A DNA stretch of 64,000 nucleotides from JANSXG01 sp965652425 (GCA_965652425.1 CBFGVX010000001.1:33080-97079), one strand, 5' to 3'; shown: positions 7,416 through 16,894, counted from the stretch's first letter. Program-made: numbers and translations. Notes: generated by a model not told the origin, from the sequence alone.

Positions 7416-9448
7416 GGTGCGCCCCCTTTCCCTGGCTCGGCGTCGGGGTGCTCGTCCATGGCGAGCTGGATCAGCGCGGCCTCGCGGTAGTGGCCGGGTT
7501 CGGACATGAGTTCTTTGTGCGTGCCGATGCCGGCGATGCGTCCGGCGTCGAGCACGATGATGCGATCGGCGCGCCGGAGCGTGGACAGGCGGTGGGCGAC
7601 GATGATGGTGGTGCGATCGCGCCGGAGCGGGTCCAGCGCCTGCTGGATCTTTGTTTCGGTGATCGGATCCACAGCGGTGAGCGCATCGTCGAGGATGAGG
7701 ATCTTCGGGTCGCTGGCGAGGGCGCGGGCGATGGTGAGGCGCTGGCGCTGGCCGCCGGAGAGGTCCATGCCGCGTTCGCCGATGATGGTGTCGAAGCCGC
7801 CGTCGAGTTCGGCGATGAAGCCGGAGGCCTGGGCGGCGTCGGTCGCGGCGATGACGGCCTCGCGTTCGAGCTGCACCGGGCCGAACGCGACATTGTTGTG
7901 GACGGTGTTGGAGAAGAGGAAGGACTCCTGGAAGACATAGCCGATGTGGCCGCGCAGGGTGCTGATCGGCCAGTCGCGGACATCGGTGCCGTCGAGGAGG
8001 ACGCGCCCGGCGGTGGGGTCGTGGAAGCGGGCGATGAGCGAGAGGAGGGTGGACTTGCCAGAGCCGGTGCGCCCGACGATGGCGACGGTTTCGCCGGGGT
8101 GGATGGTGAAGCTGACATCGTGGAGAACGGGCTCGCCGTTCTCGTAGGCGAAGCCGACCTGTTCGAAGGTAATCTCGCCGCGGACTTCTTTGGCATCGGC
8201 AGCGGTCTCGGGTTCATCGATTCGGATGTCCTCGTCGAGGAAGCCGAAGATGCGGTCCGCGCCGGCGAAGGCCTCGGGGGCCTGGGCGAAGACGAAGATG
8301 ATGGTTTCGATCTGGCCGGAGAGCTGGAGCAGGAGCGATCGGAAGATCCAGAGCGCGCCGAGGGTGATGCCGACGCTGCTGACGCGCGCGCCTCCGGCCG
8401 CCGCCGCGGCTTCGGCGGCCTGCTGGTTCTGGATGACGAGCCAACCGCCGACGCCGAGGAGCACGGCGGCGGTGAGCATGCTCCCGGCCTGGATCATAGG
8501 GATGTGGGTGCCGACGGAGCGGGAGAGGCGGATGCGCTGGTCGCGTGCGTCCGCCGCGGCTTTGTCGAAGGACTCGGTCTGCTCGGGGGCGCGTCCGAAG
8601 GCGCGGATGACGCGGATGCCTGCGATGGCTTCCTGGAGCTTGTGGATGAGGTGGTCGACGAGTTCGGCCTGCACCTTGAACTTCGGCTTGGTGGAGCGTC
8701 CGTAGTGCCAGATGACGATGAACTGGATCGGAAGGGCGATCATGCAGACGGCGGTGAGCAGGGGGCTCTCGCGCAGCATGAAGACGAGGAAGACGCCGAG
8801 GGTGACCAGCGCGATGACGAGACGGATCATCACGCCCTGCATGAACGCGCGGACGGCCTGCACATCGGAAGTGAAGCGGTTGATGACCTGTCCCGTGTCG
8901 TGGTCGTCGAAGAAGCGGAAGTCGAGGCGCTGGAGCTTGCGGTAGAGGCGGGTTCGCAGGTCGATCACGCAGCGCTGGCTGAACCACTCGTCGGTGTAGC
9001 GCTGGGCGAAGCGTCCCGCGCCGGAGAGCACGGCGAGCACGAGCACGGCGATGCCGATCGCGATGATCGTGTCGGTGAAACCCCAGCCGCTCGGCGGTTC
9101 GTAGCCCATGGGCCATTCGGGCTCGGGGGCGTTGGCGTCGGCCTCGGCGCGGATGACATCGATGGCGAGGCCCTGCCCGATCGCCGCGGCGAGCATGAGC
9201 AGCTGCGTCGCGACGGTGACGACCAGCACGGGGATCGCGCTGAGCTTGTGGTCCCAGGCCAGCGCCATGATCCGGCGCAGCAGGACCAATACGCCCAGCG
9301 AGGGTTCCTCGGGTGACGCGTCGTCGGGGGCTGGAGCGGGCTTGGTCGTTGGGCGGGACAAGGGGAGGATGGTACGCTGGAAGATGAGCGGAACGAGCCG
9401 CCTTTGGAAAACCGGAGTGTACCCATGCCCGAGCGAGACAGTGTCCAC
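7412..9448 (-). CDS. ABC exporter half-transporter, degenerate Walker B subunit
   Basis: This is the first gene of the two-gene ABC exporter operon. It has a six-helix membrane domain followed by a nucleotide-binding domain. Walker A GRTGSGKST lies near residue 455 and a consensus LSGGQRQR near 560. Walker B reads ILILDDALTAVD, so the catalytic Glu is Asp. This is the typical degenerate-site arrangement when paired with the downstream LSLGQ subunit. The start is uncertain: the first ATG (9448) lies inside the divergent lipoprotein gene, and residues 1-50 are Pro/Ala-rich. A start up to 60 residues later (ATG at 9268) still leaves the whole membrane domain. Confidence 0.9.
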   Translation of the reverse strand: MDTVSLGHGYTPVFQRRLVPLIFQRTILPLSRPTTKPAPAPDDASPEEPSLGVLVLLRRIMALAWDHKLSAIPVLVVTVATQLLMLAAAIGQGLAIDVIRAEADANAPEPEWPMGYEPPSGWGFTDTIIAIGIAVLVLAVLSGAGRFAQRYTDEWFSQRCVIDLRTRLYRKLQRLDFRFFDDHDTGQVINRFTSDVQAVRAFMQGVMIRLVIALVTLGVFLVFMLRESPLLTAVCMIALPIQFIVIWHYGRSTKPKFKVQAELVDHLIHKLQEAIAGIRVIRAFGRAPEQTESFDKAAADARDQRIRLSRSVGTHIPMIQAGSMLTAAVLLGVGGWLVIQNQQAAEAAAAAGGARVSSVGITLGALWIFRSLLLQLSGQIETIIFVFAQAPEAFAGADRIFGFLDEDIRIDEPETAADAKEVRGEITFEQVGFAYENGEPVLHDVSFTIHPGETVAIVGRTGSGKSTLLSLIARFHDPTAGRVLLDGTDVRDWPISTLRGHIGYVFQESFLFSNTVHNNVAFGPVQLEREAVIAATDAAQASGFIAELDGGFDTIIGERGMDLSGGQRQRLTIARALASDPKILILDDALTAVDPITETKIQQALDPLRRDRTTIIVAHRLSTLRRADRIIVLDAGRIAGIGTHKELMSEPGHYREAALIQLAMDEHPDAEPGKGGAP

Positions 9449-9994
9449 GCCATGCGAACCGTGGTTCTCTCAGCCATTCTCAGCGCGATCGGTGTCCTCG
9501 GATCGGGGTGTTCGTCAACCGTACCTCCGGATATGAAGGTCACGGAAGTGACCGTCGGTGAGCAGAACGCCGGGGCGATGGTCCTGAGTTTCGCGCTCGA
9601 GGGCAGCAACGAGAACGCGTTCCCGCTGCCCTTGGGAGATATCCGATACCGGCTCGAGCTCGATGGCGATCGGGTGTTCCAGGGGAACCGGTCGGCCCAG
9701 ATCACCATCCCGCGAAGCGGTACGGGGATCATCGAATTGCCCGCGGCGTTCGAATGGGACACTAGCGCCCGAGACTTGCAGGGCGGAGTGTCGTACCGGC
9801 TGGTGTGCAGCGTGCGATACCGTCCCGACGGAACTTTTCCGGGCGTGCTCTACGATTCGGACTTCCATCGCCCGTCTCGAACCTACTCGTTCAGCGGCAT
9901 GCTCGATTTCAACGCGGTCCAGCAGACCGGTCCGTTCCCCGGCGATCTGCCGGAGAGCCCGAACCTGAACATCGATGAGGCGGACTCATTCTGA
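9425..9994 (+). CDS. putative lipoprotein, LEA14/WHy-like
   Basis: The product is about 189 residues. A hydrophobic segment (MRTVVLSAILSAIGVLGSGC) ends in Cys in a loose lipobox. The start at 9425 has GGAG eight bases upstream; the ATG at 9452 would begin right at the signal peptide. The mature part alternates strands (residue pattern MVLSFALEGSNENAFPLPL, then RYRLELDGDRVF), resembling LEA14-type water-stress/hypersensitive beta-sandwich domains found in envelope lipoproteins. That assignment is from pattern only. It diverges from the ABC exporter operon with overlapping 5' regions. Its 3' end overlaps comEC by nine bases, convergently. Confidence 0.7.
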   Translation: MPERDSVHAMRTVVLSAILSAIGVLGSGCSSTVPPDMKVTEVTVGEQNAGAMVLSFALEGSNENAFPLPLGDIRYRLELDGDRVFQGNRSAQITIPRSGTGIIELPAAFEWDTSARDLQGGVSYRLVCSVRYRPDGTFPGVLYDSDFHRPSRTYSFSGMLDFNAVQQTGPFPGDLPESPNLNIDEADSF

Positions 9995-12493
9995 GTTTCT
10001 GTGGGTGCTGGACCGGATTGATCCGTCGCGATCGACGATGATGGTGATCGCGCCGTCCGATGCGGTGGTGAACCACTGACGGCCCTCGCGGATGATGTCC
10101 CATCGCTCGTCTAGCAGCCGGCTCGGGCCGGTCGATTGCAGCAGATACGACGGATCGATCGCCTCCACAAACGGGTACGCGAACGAGCGAGCGCTGCCGT
10201 GGTGCGGCACCTCGATGATCTCCGCCCTCAGTTCGGGTTCTCTCGATTCCAGAAGCATCATCGCGTCGCGCTCGATGTCGCCCAGAAGCAGCACCACGGG
10301 CGAGTCTTCCTGAGAACCGGCCCGGACCCGCAGCACGAGCGATCCGTCGTTGTCGTTGTTGAATCGATCCGCACTGTCCGGGTGCAGCACTTCGATGTCG
10401 AGATCCCCCAAAGGAATCCGATCGCCCCTTGAAGCGACCTCGACACGGATACCCATGCTCCGCAGACGGCGCAGCAGAAGGGCGGCGGCACCGTCCGGGT
10501 GCGCTTCGGCCTGTTCGGGGAGATGGCGTGGCACGATCACACGACGAACCCCGAGCGGACGGGCCGCGTCGATCAGGCCAGAGAAATGATCGATGTCCGC
10601 GTGAGACACAATGACCGTGTCGATCCGTCCGGAGCCGAGCGCTCGAACGGTTCTTGGGATCTCCCGCTCGCCGATGCCCAGCCAGCGCGAGCCGCAATCG
10701 TACAGCACGCTCTCGCGCCCGCTGCGCAGCAGGATCGAGGTGCCGTCGCCGACATCGAGCATGTCCACGCGGAGCGACTGTGAACGAGGCAGGCCCGGAC
10801 CCATCAGCGTGAGCCACAGCAACGGCATGAGGACGATTGCGCTGGCGATCCATCGCGGGCGCTCGCTCGTGTACGAGGGAAACATCCACCAGACCAGGAC
10901 GACGATCAGCGCGATCGCCATGGGCCACGACACGCTCGGCAGGTAAAACGCCACGCCGGGCAGCGCATCGAAAAACCGGACCGATTCGCTGAGCCAGATC
11001 GCCGGGAGCAGCGACAGTTCGATCAACTGGTCCAGCAACGCCGGGACGATCGCTCCGACGACGATCGCCAGGTATCCCGCGCCGAGAATCAGCGCAACCA
11101 GCGGCATCAGCAGCACGGACAGAGGTGCCGCGAGCGGGGAGAACACCCCGAAATGCAGCGCAATCAGGGGCGTCGAGATCGCCGAAGCGCACAGCGAAAC
11201 CGCCGAAGCGTCTTTGAGCCAGTGCCACGCGTGCGACCAGCCATGAATCTCATCGCGCCCCGGGCGCTCCCCGAACATCCAGGTTCGGAGCGAAGGCGTG
11301 CACACGATCAGGGCGGCCACCACGAGAAAAGTCAGTTGGAATCCCGGGTTGAACAGATCGACCGGGCGGAAGATCAGCAGTACCGCGGCAACCAGCGCGA
11401 GCACGCTCAATCGGTCGTACGCCCGTCCTGTCGATTGAGTCAGGATCAGCGCCAGGGCGATCAAGACCGCGCGCAGCACGGGAGGCCGCGCCGGGATGAA
11501 CACCAGTAGCAGCACGGCCGCGACGATCACCAGCGCGGTCTCCAGGCGCGGTCGGTCTCCGGTTGTCCGAACCAGATACGAAACCCCAACCAGCACCATG
11601 CCGACATGGAGTCCGCTGATCGCCAGGAAGTGGCCCACGCCGGTTCGCGTGAACGCGTCCTCGAGCGGTTTCAGCGCCGGGCCGCTGCGCTCTCCGAGCA
11701 GCAGCGCACCCAGCAGCGCCGAGGCCGATGGGTTTCCGGATCGCTCGCCCGCCTCGTCGATCCGGTCGATCGTTCGAGCGCGAACGCGATCCAGCGCGCC
11801 GTCCAGCCCTGACGCGGGGCTTGCGATCTCGACCAACTCGGGACCGTCGATGCGGATCGATCCCACGATCCCTCGCTGCCTGGCACCGGGTACCGGATCG
11901 TGCGCCCCCGGGTTCCCCGAAGCCCGCAAAGCCGAAGCCATGCCCAGGACTCGTACGCGATCACCGGCGTGCACTCCGATGCTCTCGGTACCCGTGACCG
12001 ACGCGTACAGCGAGCCGGTAACCTCCGACCATCCCCCAGCACGATCCCGCGATAGTTCGGCCCGAAGCAGAAAACGCACCGAGGGCGGCGCGTACCGCGC
12101 CGAAGCAGCGAGCGCACCCGATCCTCCCATGGAGACCTTCGGCTCTTCCAGCACCATGCCTTCCAGCTCAAGTAAGGCGGGTTCGTGATCAAGAACCCTC
12201 GCCAACGAATCATCCGGGGCGTGACCGATCCGCCACCCCGTCCAGGCCCCGCTCAGGAGAACGAGCGAGGTAAAAAGCGATGCGACCCCCATCGCTCGTT
12301 TCCGCTCGGGCAGTCCCCACGCCGCGACACCGCACCCGATGCCCACGACGCACATCGCAAGCACAAAGCCGTATCCGATCCAGGCAGAAAGAAGTATTCC
12401 GAGCGCGATCGCGCAGAAGATCAGAACCGCCGGTCGCCCGAAGACCGCTCGAGCCGGGAACGAGTCGGGGATATCAGGCGAGAGCACATTCAT
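9986..12493 (-). CDS. comEC: DNA internalization channel ComEC/Rec2
   Basis: ComEC forms the inner-membrane channel for single-stranded DNA in natural transformation. The 835-residue length is typical. N-terminal helices (about 20-65) precede an OB-like region, then the multi-helix competence domain (about 225-500, with the family pattern HFLAISGLHVGMVL). A C-terminal metallo-beta-lactamase domain follows, with SHADIDHFSG near residue 629. That intact metal motif suggests the nuclease-like domain is functional. No other competence genes are nearby, as is usual for comEC. It lies 20 bases after the 2-hydroxyacid dehydrogenase gene upstream of it on the same strand, so both could be co-transcribed. 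Confidence 0.94.
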   Translation of the reverse strand: MNVLSPDIPDSFPARAVFGRPAVLIFCAIALGILLSAWIGYGFVLAMCVVGIGCGVAAWGLPERKRAMGVASLFTSLVLLSGAWTGWRIGHAPDDSLARVLDHEPALLELEGMVLEEPKVSMGGSGALAASARYAPPSVRFLLRAELSRDRAGGWSEVTGSLYASVTGTESIGVHAGDRVRVLGMASALRASGNPGAHDPVPGARQRGIVGSIRIDGPELVEIASPASGLDGALDRVRARTIDRIDEAGERSGNPSASALLGALLLGERSGPALKPLEDAFTRTGVGHFLAISGLHVGMVLVGVSYLVRTTGDRPRLETALVIVAAVLLLVFIPARPPVLRAVLIALALILTQSTGRAYDRLSVLALVAAVLLIFRPVDLFNPGFQLTFLVVAALIVCTPSLRTWMFGERPGRDEIHGWSHAWHWLKDASAVSLCASAISTPLIALHFGVFSPLAAPLSVLLMPLVALILGAGYLAIVVGAIVPALLDQLIELSLLPAIWLSESVRFFDALPGVAFYLPSVSWPMAIALIVVLVWWMFPSYTSERPRWIASAIVLMPLLWLTLMGPGLPRSQSLRVDMLDVGDGTSILLRSGRESVLYDCGSRWLGIGEREIPRTVRALGSGRIDTVIVSHADIDHFSGLIDAARPLGVRRVIVPRHLPEQAEAHPDGAAALLLRRLRSMGIRVEVASRGDRIPLGDLDIEVLHPDSADRFNNDNDGSLVLRVRAGSQEDSPVVLLLGDIERDAMMLLESREPELRAEIIEVPHHGSARSFAYPFVEAIDPSYLLQSTGPSRLLDERWDIIREGRQWFTTASDGAITIIVDRDGSIRSSTHRNSE

Positions 12494-12513
12494 CGGCAGC
12501 GCCCGCCCGCGCT

Positions 12514-13515
12514 TCAGCGCTGAAACGCATCGAACCAGTCGGTGGTGAGTTCGTCGATCAGCGGCCGGCCCTCGGCGAACCGGCGGACATTGCGGCAGAT
12601 CACCTCGGTGGCGTGCTCCCAGTAGTGCGCGCTCGCCGCCGCCACGCTCGGCGTGATGATCACATTGGGCATCGTCCAGAGCGGGCTGGCCGACGGCAGC
12701 GGCTGCGTCTCGAACGCATCGATCCCCGCCCCGGCGATCCAGTGGTGCTTGAGCGCATCGAGCAACGCCCGCTGGTCCACCACACCGCCGCGGCTGACAT
12801 CGATCAGCACGGTCTGCTCGCCCATCCGCTTGAACTCCCGCTTACCGATCAGGGGCTTCGACCCGGGGTGGCGAGGAGCCGCCACGATGACCACACCCGA
12901 TCGACGCAGCAGCTCGTCGAGGCGCGACAGCTCCATCATCTCGTCGATGTGGATGTGGTCCTCGTCGGGAGAGATCGCCGTCGCCAGCACATGCACCCCC
13001 AGCGCCTTCACGCGCTGCGCAATCTCGTCGCGCAGCGTGCCGCTGGCGACGATGCCGACCGTGCTCCCGTGCAACGATCGCATCTGCGGGGCCAGCTCGG
13101 CGGCGGCCCAGCGGTGCTCGGTCTGCGCCAGCACCGCATCATCAATTCTTCGCAGAAGCGCGAGCGCCAGAGCCAGCGCGTGCTCGGCGATCTGGGGGCC
13201 ACGGATCGATGCCGCCGTCGATACCCGCACACCGCGCCGAACCGCCGGGAGCAGCGCGCCCACCGCATCGCCCAGCGGGCCGGTCATCTGCACCCACTGC
13301 ACTTTGGTGCCGATGTGCTCGAACTGGTCGTAGGTCAGCGGGAACCCGACGAGTTGGGTCGTCCGCGGCAGCACCGAGAGCAACTCCGAGCGCGTGCCGA
13401 CGGTCTGCACCTCGACCCCCTCCGCAGCGGCACGGATCGCCTCAACATGCGCATCGGGCAGACGCCACGATCGGGCTTCCTGGAAAATGGCGAGCGTCAG
13501 CACTCCGTCGGACAT
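12514..13515 (-). CDS. D-2-hydroxyacid dehydrogenase family protein, catalytic His missing
   Basis: This 333-residue protein has the two-domain fold of NAD-dependent D-2-hydroxyacid dehydrogenases. The catalytic Arg (DVSRGG, near 239) and Glu (DAFETQPL, near 270) are present. The expected TPHxxG segment instead reads TPSVAAASAHYWE near 286-298, so the catalytic His is Ser. The dinucleotide loop reads GIVASGTLRDE, not GxGxxG. The enzyme may bind a different cofactor or act slowly, or a displaced His (AHYWEH) may substitute. It is probably cotranscribed with comEC downstream and the acidic membrane protein gene upstream. Confidence 0.85.
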   Translation of the reverse strand: MSDGVLTLAIFQEARSWRLPDAHVEAIRAAAEGVEVQTVGTRSELLSVLPRTTQLVGFPLTYDQFEHIGTKVQWVQMTGPLGDAVGALLPAVRRGVRVSTAASIRGPQIAEHALALALALLRRIDDAVLAQTEHRWAAAELAPQMRSLHGSTVGIVASGTLRDEIAQRVKALGVHVLATAISPDEDHIHIDEMMELSRLDELLRRSGVVIVAAPRHPGSKPLIGKREFKRMGEQTVLIDVSRGGVVDQRALLDALKHHWIAGAGIDAFETQPLPSASPLWTMPNVIITPSVAAASAHYWEHATEVICRNVRRFAEGRPLIDELTTDWFDAFQR

Positions 13516-13544
13516 GCCGAGCAGTCTACCCCTGAGCGGCCCGT

Positions 13545-14744
13545 TCAGCGAAACAGCGCGAGCGCAATCAGCACCGCGAACGCCAGGAACAGCGTCACGC
13601 TCGCGAACCAGCCGATGTCGTCCCGAACACGAGGCGGCACCAACTCAAGCGGTTTGGAGACCGTCCGCGCGACGCGGAGCACCAATGGACGGGCCCGCGC
13701 CGTCATCGCGCCCGCCACGGTCATCACCCGTGCCACAAGGCCGGGCCCCGCCTTAGTCCTCACCGCGTCCGTCGTTGCTTCGGACGCCGCCGCGGCGTGC
13801 TGAGCTGGGGAATGCGACTGGGCAACTGAACCACTCGGCGCAGCAGCGTCGGCAGGCGTCGTTCCCACGCCCAGATCGCTGCTCGCCGGGGATTCGGCCA
13901 TCAACTGCGCAAGCTCATCGGTGTCCTGCTGATCTTGCTCAGGCCCCTCGCGAAGCTCGTCGCTCGCGCTGGCCATCTCCTCGATCACCTCTTCGATCAC
14001 ATCCTCGCTGGAATCGAACGCATCATCGCCCCCGCCGGATGCCGCTTCCGTCTCCAGGGCGGTCTCGGCGCGATCCGCCAGATCCGCGTCCAGATCCTCG
14101 ATCGTGCGAGACGATTCCGGGGACGCTGAGTCGGCGGGCTCCGGAGCAGACTCGGGCACTTCGACCGGATCGGTAGCCGGTGCGACATCGGATGCCGCTT
14201 CCTCGACCGGCTCCGGCTCGGCGACCGTCGCGGATTCCGCTTCCGAAGAATCCGGATCCACGCCTGCCGCGTCGGCGGCATCGCCGACCGTTTCGGCTTC
14301 CGGTTCCGGCTCGAGCAGGGTCTGCGCCTCGCTCAGCAGCGCGTCCAGTTCCTGATCGATCTGGCCCACCGCGACCTTGGCCTGGTCGATCGAGCCATCG
14401 CCCTCATCCTCGACCGCGTCGGTTTCCGTCGCCTCCGGCGCCGCGGCTTCGATGGTCTCGCTGCCGGGCGGGACCACGACTTCGAACATGTCTTCAAGTT
14501 CGTCGTATTCCGGATCGCCCACCTTCGCCGCGCTGCGCGCGCTGACCGCGCCGTGCTCCAGATCGCCGGTCGGGTCCAGTTCCTCGACCGCCGCGTTGAT
14601 CTCCGAGAGAAGCCGGTCCAGCTCGTCTTCCAGTGTTTCGTTGGCCCGATCTTCCGAACCATCGTGCGCAGAATCTTCCTGCACGGCCGACGGCCGGGAA
14701 GAGGTCATGCCCGCTTTGTCGAGATCTGAGTCAGGCATTTGCAA
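13545..14744 (-). CDS. acidic, low-complexity protein with C-terminal membrane anchor
   Basis: I do not recognise a family. The 399-residue product is rich in Glu, Asp, Ala and Ser through about residue 290. It contains repeated short segments such as ELDALLSEAQ and EDELDRLLSEI, which look like amphipathic helices. A basic, helical stretch (about 325-375) follows, then one hydrophobic helix at the very end (WFASVTLFLAFAVLIALALFR). This is a tail-anchored layout with the acidic part in the cytoplasm, if the positive-inside rule holds. The start could also be the Met at residue 3. It lies 29 bases upstream of the dehydrogenase gene on the same strand. Confidence 0.7.
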   Translation of the reverse strand: MQMPDSDLDKAGMTSSRPSAVQEDSAHDGSEDRANETLEDELDRLLSEINAAVEELDPTGDLEHGAVSARSAAKVGDPEYDELEDMFEVVVPPGSETIEAAAPEATETDAVEDEGDGSIDQAKVAVGQIDQELDALLSEAQTLLEPEPEAETVGDAADAAGVDPDSSEAESATVAEPEPVEEAASDVAPATDPVEVPESAPEPADSASPESSRTIEDLDADLADRAETALETEAASGGGDDAFDSSEDVIEEVIEEMASASDELREGPEQDQQDTDELAQLMAESPASSDLGVGTTPADAAAPSGSVAQSHSPAQHAAAASEATTDAVRTKAGPGLVARVMTVAGAMTARARPLVLRVARTVSKPLELVPPRVRDDIGWFASVTLFLAFAVLIALALFR

Positions 14745-14893
14745 CAGGTTCCATCATCGGCCATGATCGACCTTCGAGCCCCTCGACTCAAGACACTCCC
14801 GAGCATTCGGCTCCAGAGCGGGGCTTTTATCGGGGCAAACCCCCGGCAGCCCCTCTCCGCCCCTTCTTTTTCGGACCAGCGTCCTCCGATTCC

Positions 14894-15604
14894 ATGCCCC
14901 GACACACACTGTACCTCGATGATCGCCCTCTCCCGTCCTCGCCCGGCGAATCCATCCGCGTCGAGGGCGATGAGGCCAAACACGCCATCCGGGTCAAGCG
15001 GCTCGGCAACGGCGATCAGGTCCGCGTGCTCGATGGCAAGGGCGGCGTGCTGCTCATGCGCGTGACCGACGCCCGGCGCACCCTCGAACTGGTGGTCGAA
15101 GCAATTGAGACCCAGCCGTCACCGTCCTTCGAGATCCAGATCGCCAGCGCGACCCCGAAGGGCCCCCGTCTGGACAAAATGATCGACATGCTCGGCCAGG
15201 TCGGGGCCGGGCTTTGGCAGCCGCTGTCCACGAAGTACGGCGTGGTCGAGCCGGGAGCCAACAAGATCGATCGCATGGAGCGCATCTGCCGCGAGTCCGC
15301 CAAGCAGTCGCTCCGAGCCTGGCCCATGAAGATCGGTGCTCCGCTTTCGTTCGAAGATTCGCTTGTCACTGAGCCGGGAACGCGCCTCGTGATCGCCGAC
15401 GCCTCGGGAGGGGATTACCAGCCGGGGGGGGCGGGCGTCGTGCGGGCTCTCGTCGGTCCAGAAGGCGGATGGACCGAGGGCGAACTCGACGCCGCGCGAC
15501 ACGCCGGAGCCCAGGTGGTCGGCCTCGGCCCGCATGTGCTGCGGATCGAGACCGCGGCGGTGGTGCTCTGCGCGATGATCGTTCGGGCCGAAGCCGCGGG
15601 CTAA
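14894..15604 (+). CDS. rsmE: 16S rRNA (uracil1498-N3)-methyltransferase RsmE
   Basis: RsmE is a SPOUT-class methyltransferase that modifies U1498 in the decoding centre of 16S rRNA. From the ATG at 14894 the product is 236 residues, the family's usual size; the upstream in-frame region lacks family sequence. The N-terminal PUA-like domain contains the motif GDEAKHAIRVKRL. The C-terminal knot has ALVGPEGGWTEGE and GLGPHVLRIETAA, the S-adenosylmethionine-binding loops. It is transcribed divergently from the acidic membrane protein gene. Confidence 0.95.
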   Translation: MPRHTLYLDDRPLPSSPGESIRVEGDEAKHAIRVKRLGNGDQVRVLDGKGGVLLMRVTDARRTLELVVEAIETQPSPSFEIQIASATPKGPRLDKMIDMLGQVGAGLWQPLSTKYGVVEPGANKIDRMERICRESAKQSLRAWPMKIGAPLSFEDSLVTEPGTRLVIADASGGDYQPGGAGVVRALVGPEGGWTEGELDAARHAGAQVVGLGPHVLRIETAAVVLCAMIVRAEAAG

Positions 15605-15649
15605 CATGCCGGTATCAGTTCGAGACGAACCCCCGCCGGAGGATCATCC

Positions 15650-16891
15650 ATGCTCGCCCGTTCACTGCTTGCCACCAGCGCGGCGGTTGCCTGCTCGCTG
15701 TTCACCGCAGCACCCGCCGCCCACGCCGCCGACGAAGAGCATCGCCAGATGGCTCGTCAGATGATCGAGAAATCGATCGAGTACCTGCGCACCAAGCAGG
15801 ACGAAGCGACCGGCGGCTGGTCGGTGCCGGAGCAGGGGCCGAACATCCCCGCGATCACCGGACTCGTGCTCAACGGCATGCTCATGGAGCCCGACATCGA
15901 CCACACCGATCCGACGGTCGCGAAGGCGCTGGACTACCTCTTCAGCTTCCAGCAGGAAGACGGCGGCATCTACGATGTCATCCTCGCCAACTACAACACC
16001 GCCATCACCGTCTCCGCGCTCTCGCGCGTGAACACCGCCGAGGCGGACGAGGCCATCCAGAAGGCCATCCCCTTCCTCAAGCGCCTCCAGTGGTCCGAAG
16101 ACGCGATCCCCGGGCGCGAGGACACCGCCGTCGTCGATCGCTCCCACCCGTACTACGGCGGCGTGGGCTACGGCGGCTCGGGCCGCCCCGACAACTCCAA
16201 CCTCAACCTCATGCTCCAGGCCCTGCACGACGCCGGGGTCGATCCCGAAGACCCCGCCTTCCAGCGGGCGCTCGTGTTCCTGCAGCGCACCCAGATGCTC
16301 CATAAAGATGAAGAAGGCAATGTCATCAACGACATGCCTTACGCCGAGGGCTCGCAGCAGGGCGGCTTCATCTACGCGACCTCGCCGAACGAGGACAACA
16401 TCGGTGTCGGTGAGAGCAAGGCCGGCACGATGGAAGAGACCCTGAGCGACGGCACGACGGCGTCGCGCCTCCGCGCTTACGGCTCGATGACCTACGCCGG
16501 CTTCAAGAGCTACATCTACGCCGACCTCGATCGCGAAGACCCACGCGTCGTGGCGGCGTACGACTGGCTCCGCGCCAACTACACGCTCGACGAGAACCCC
16601 GGCATCGGCATGGACGGGTACTACTACTTCCTGATCACGATGAGCCGGGCGATGGACGCGTGGGGTGAAGACACGATCGAAGTGGTCGTCGAGGCCGAGG
16701 ATGACACCGATTCGGATAACAATTCCCCAAAGACCCAATCCCGCGACTGGTCCAACGACCTCATCGCCAAGTTCGCCGAACTCCAGAACGAGGACGGTTC
16801 CTTCCGCTCGGTCGACGACCGCTGGATGGAGGGCAACCCCGTCCTCATCACGGCGTACTCACTGATCGCGCTGCAGCACGCGATCAACTGA
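15650..16891 (+). CDS. secreted prenyltransferase/squalene-cyclase-repeat protein
   Basis: The 413-residue product starts with a signal peptide (cleavage near AHA-AD, residue 25), and GGAGG lies a few bases upstream of the ATG. The mature part has repeated alpha-hairpin units of the terpenoid-cyclase alpha/alpha toroid type, with QW-like turns (EATGGWSVP, QEDGGIYD, NEDGSFRS). True cyclases have DxDD or related acid motifs and about 600 residues; this protein is shorter and I see no DxDD motif, so cyclase activity is doubtful. An acidic insert lies near residue 340-360. Similar secreted proteins of unknown role are common in planctomycetes. Confidence 0.82.
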   Translation: MLARSLLATSAAVACSLFTAAPAAHAADEEHRQMARQMIEKSIEYLRTKQDEATGGWSVPEQGPNIPAITGLVLNGMLMEPDIDHTDPTVAKALDYLFSFQQEDGGIYDVILANYNTAITVSALSRVNTAEADEAIQKAIPFLKRLQWSEDAIPGREDTAVVDRSHPYYGGVGYGGSGRPDNSNLNLMLQALHDAGVDPEDPAFQRALVFLQRTQMLHKDEEGNVINDMPYAEGSQQGGFIYATSPNEDNIGVGESKAGTMEETLSDGTTASRLRAYGSMTYAGFKSYIYADLDREDPRVVAAYDWLRANYTLDENPGIGMDGYYYFLITMSRAMDAWGEDTIEVVVEAEDDTDSDNNSPKTQSRDWSNDLIAKFAELQNEDGSFRSVDDRWMEGNPVLITAYSLIALQHAIN

Positions 16892-16894
16892 TCC

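Noticed and set aside
6135..9316. Two long open frames (6135-7490 and 7448-9316) antisense to the ABC exporter genes
   Set aside because: Their products are Asp/Glu/Gly/Val-rich shadows of the sense codons, with no family motif.
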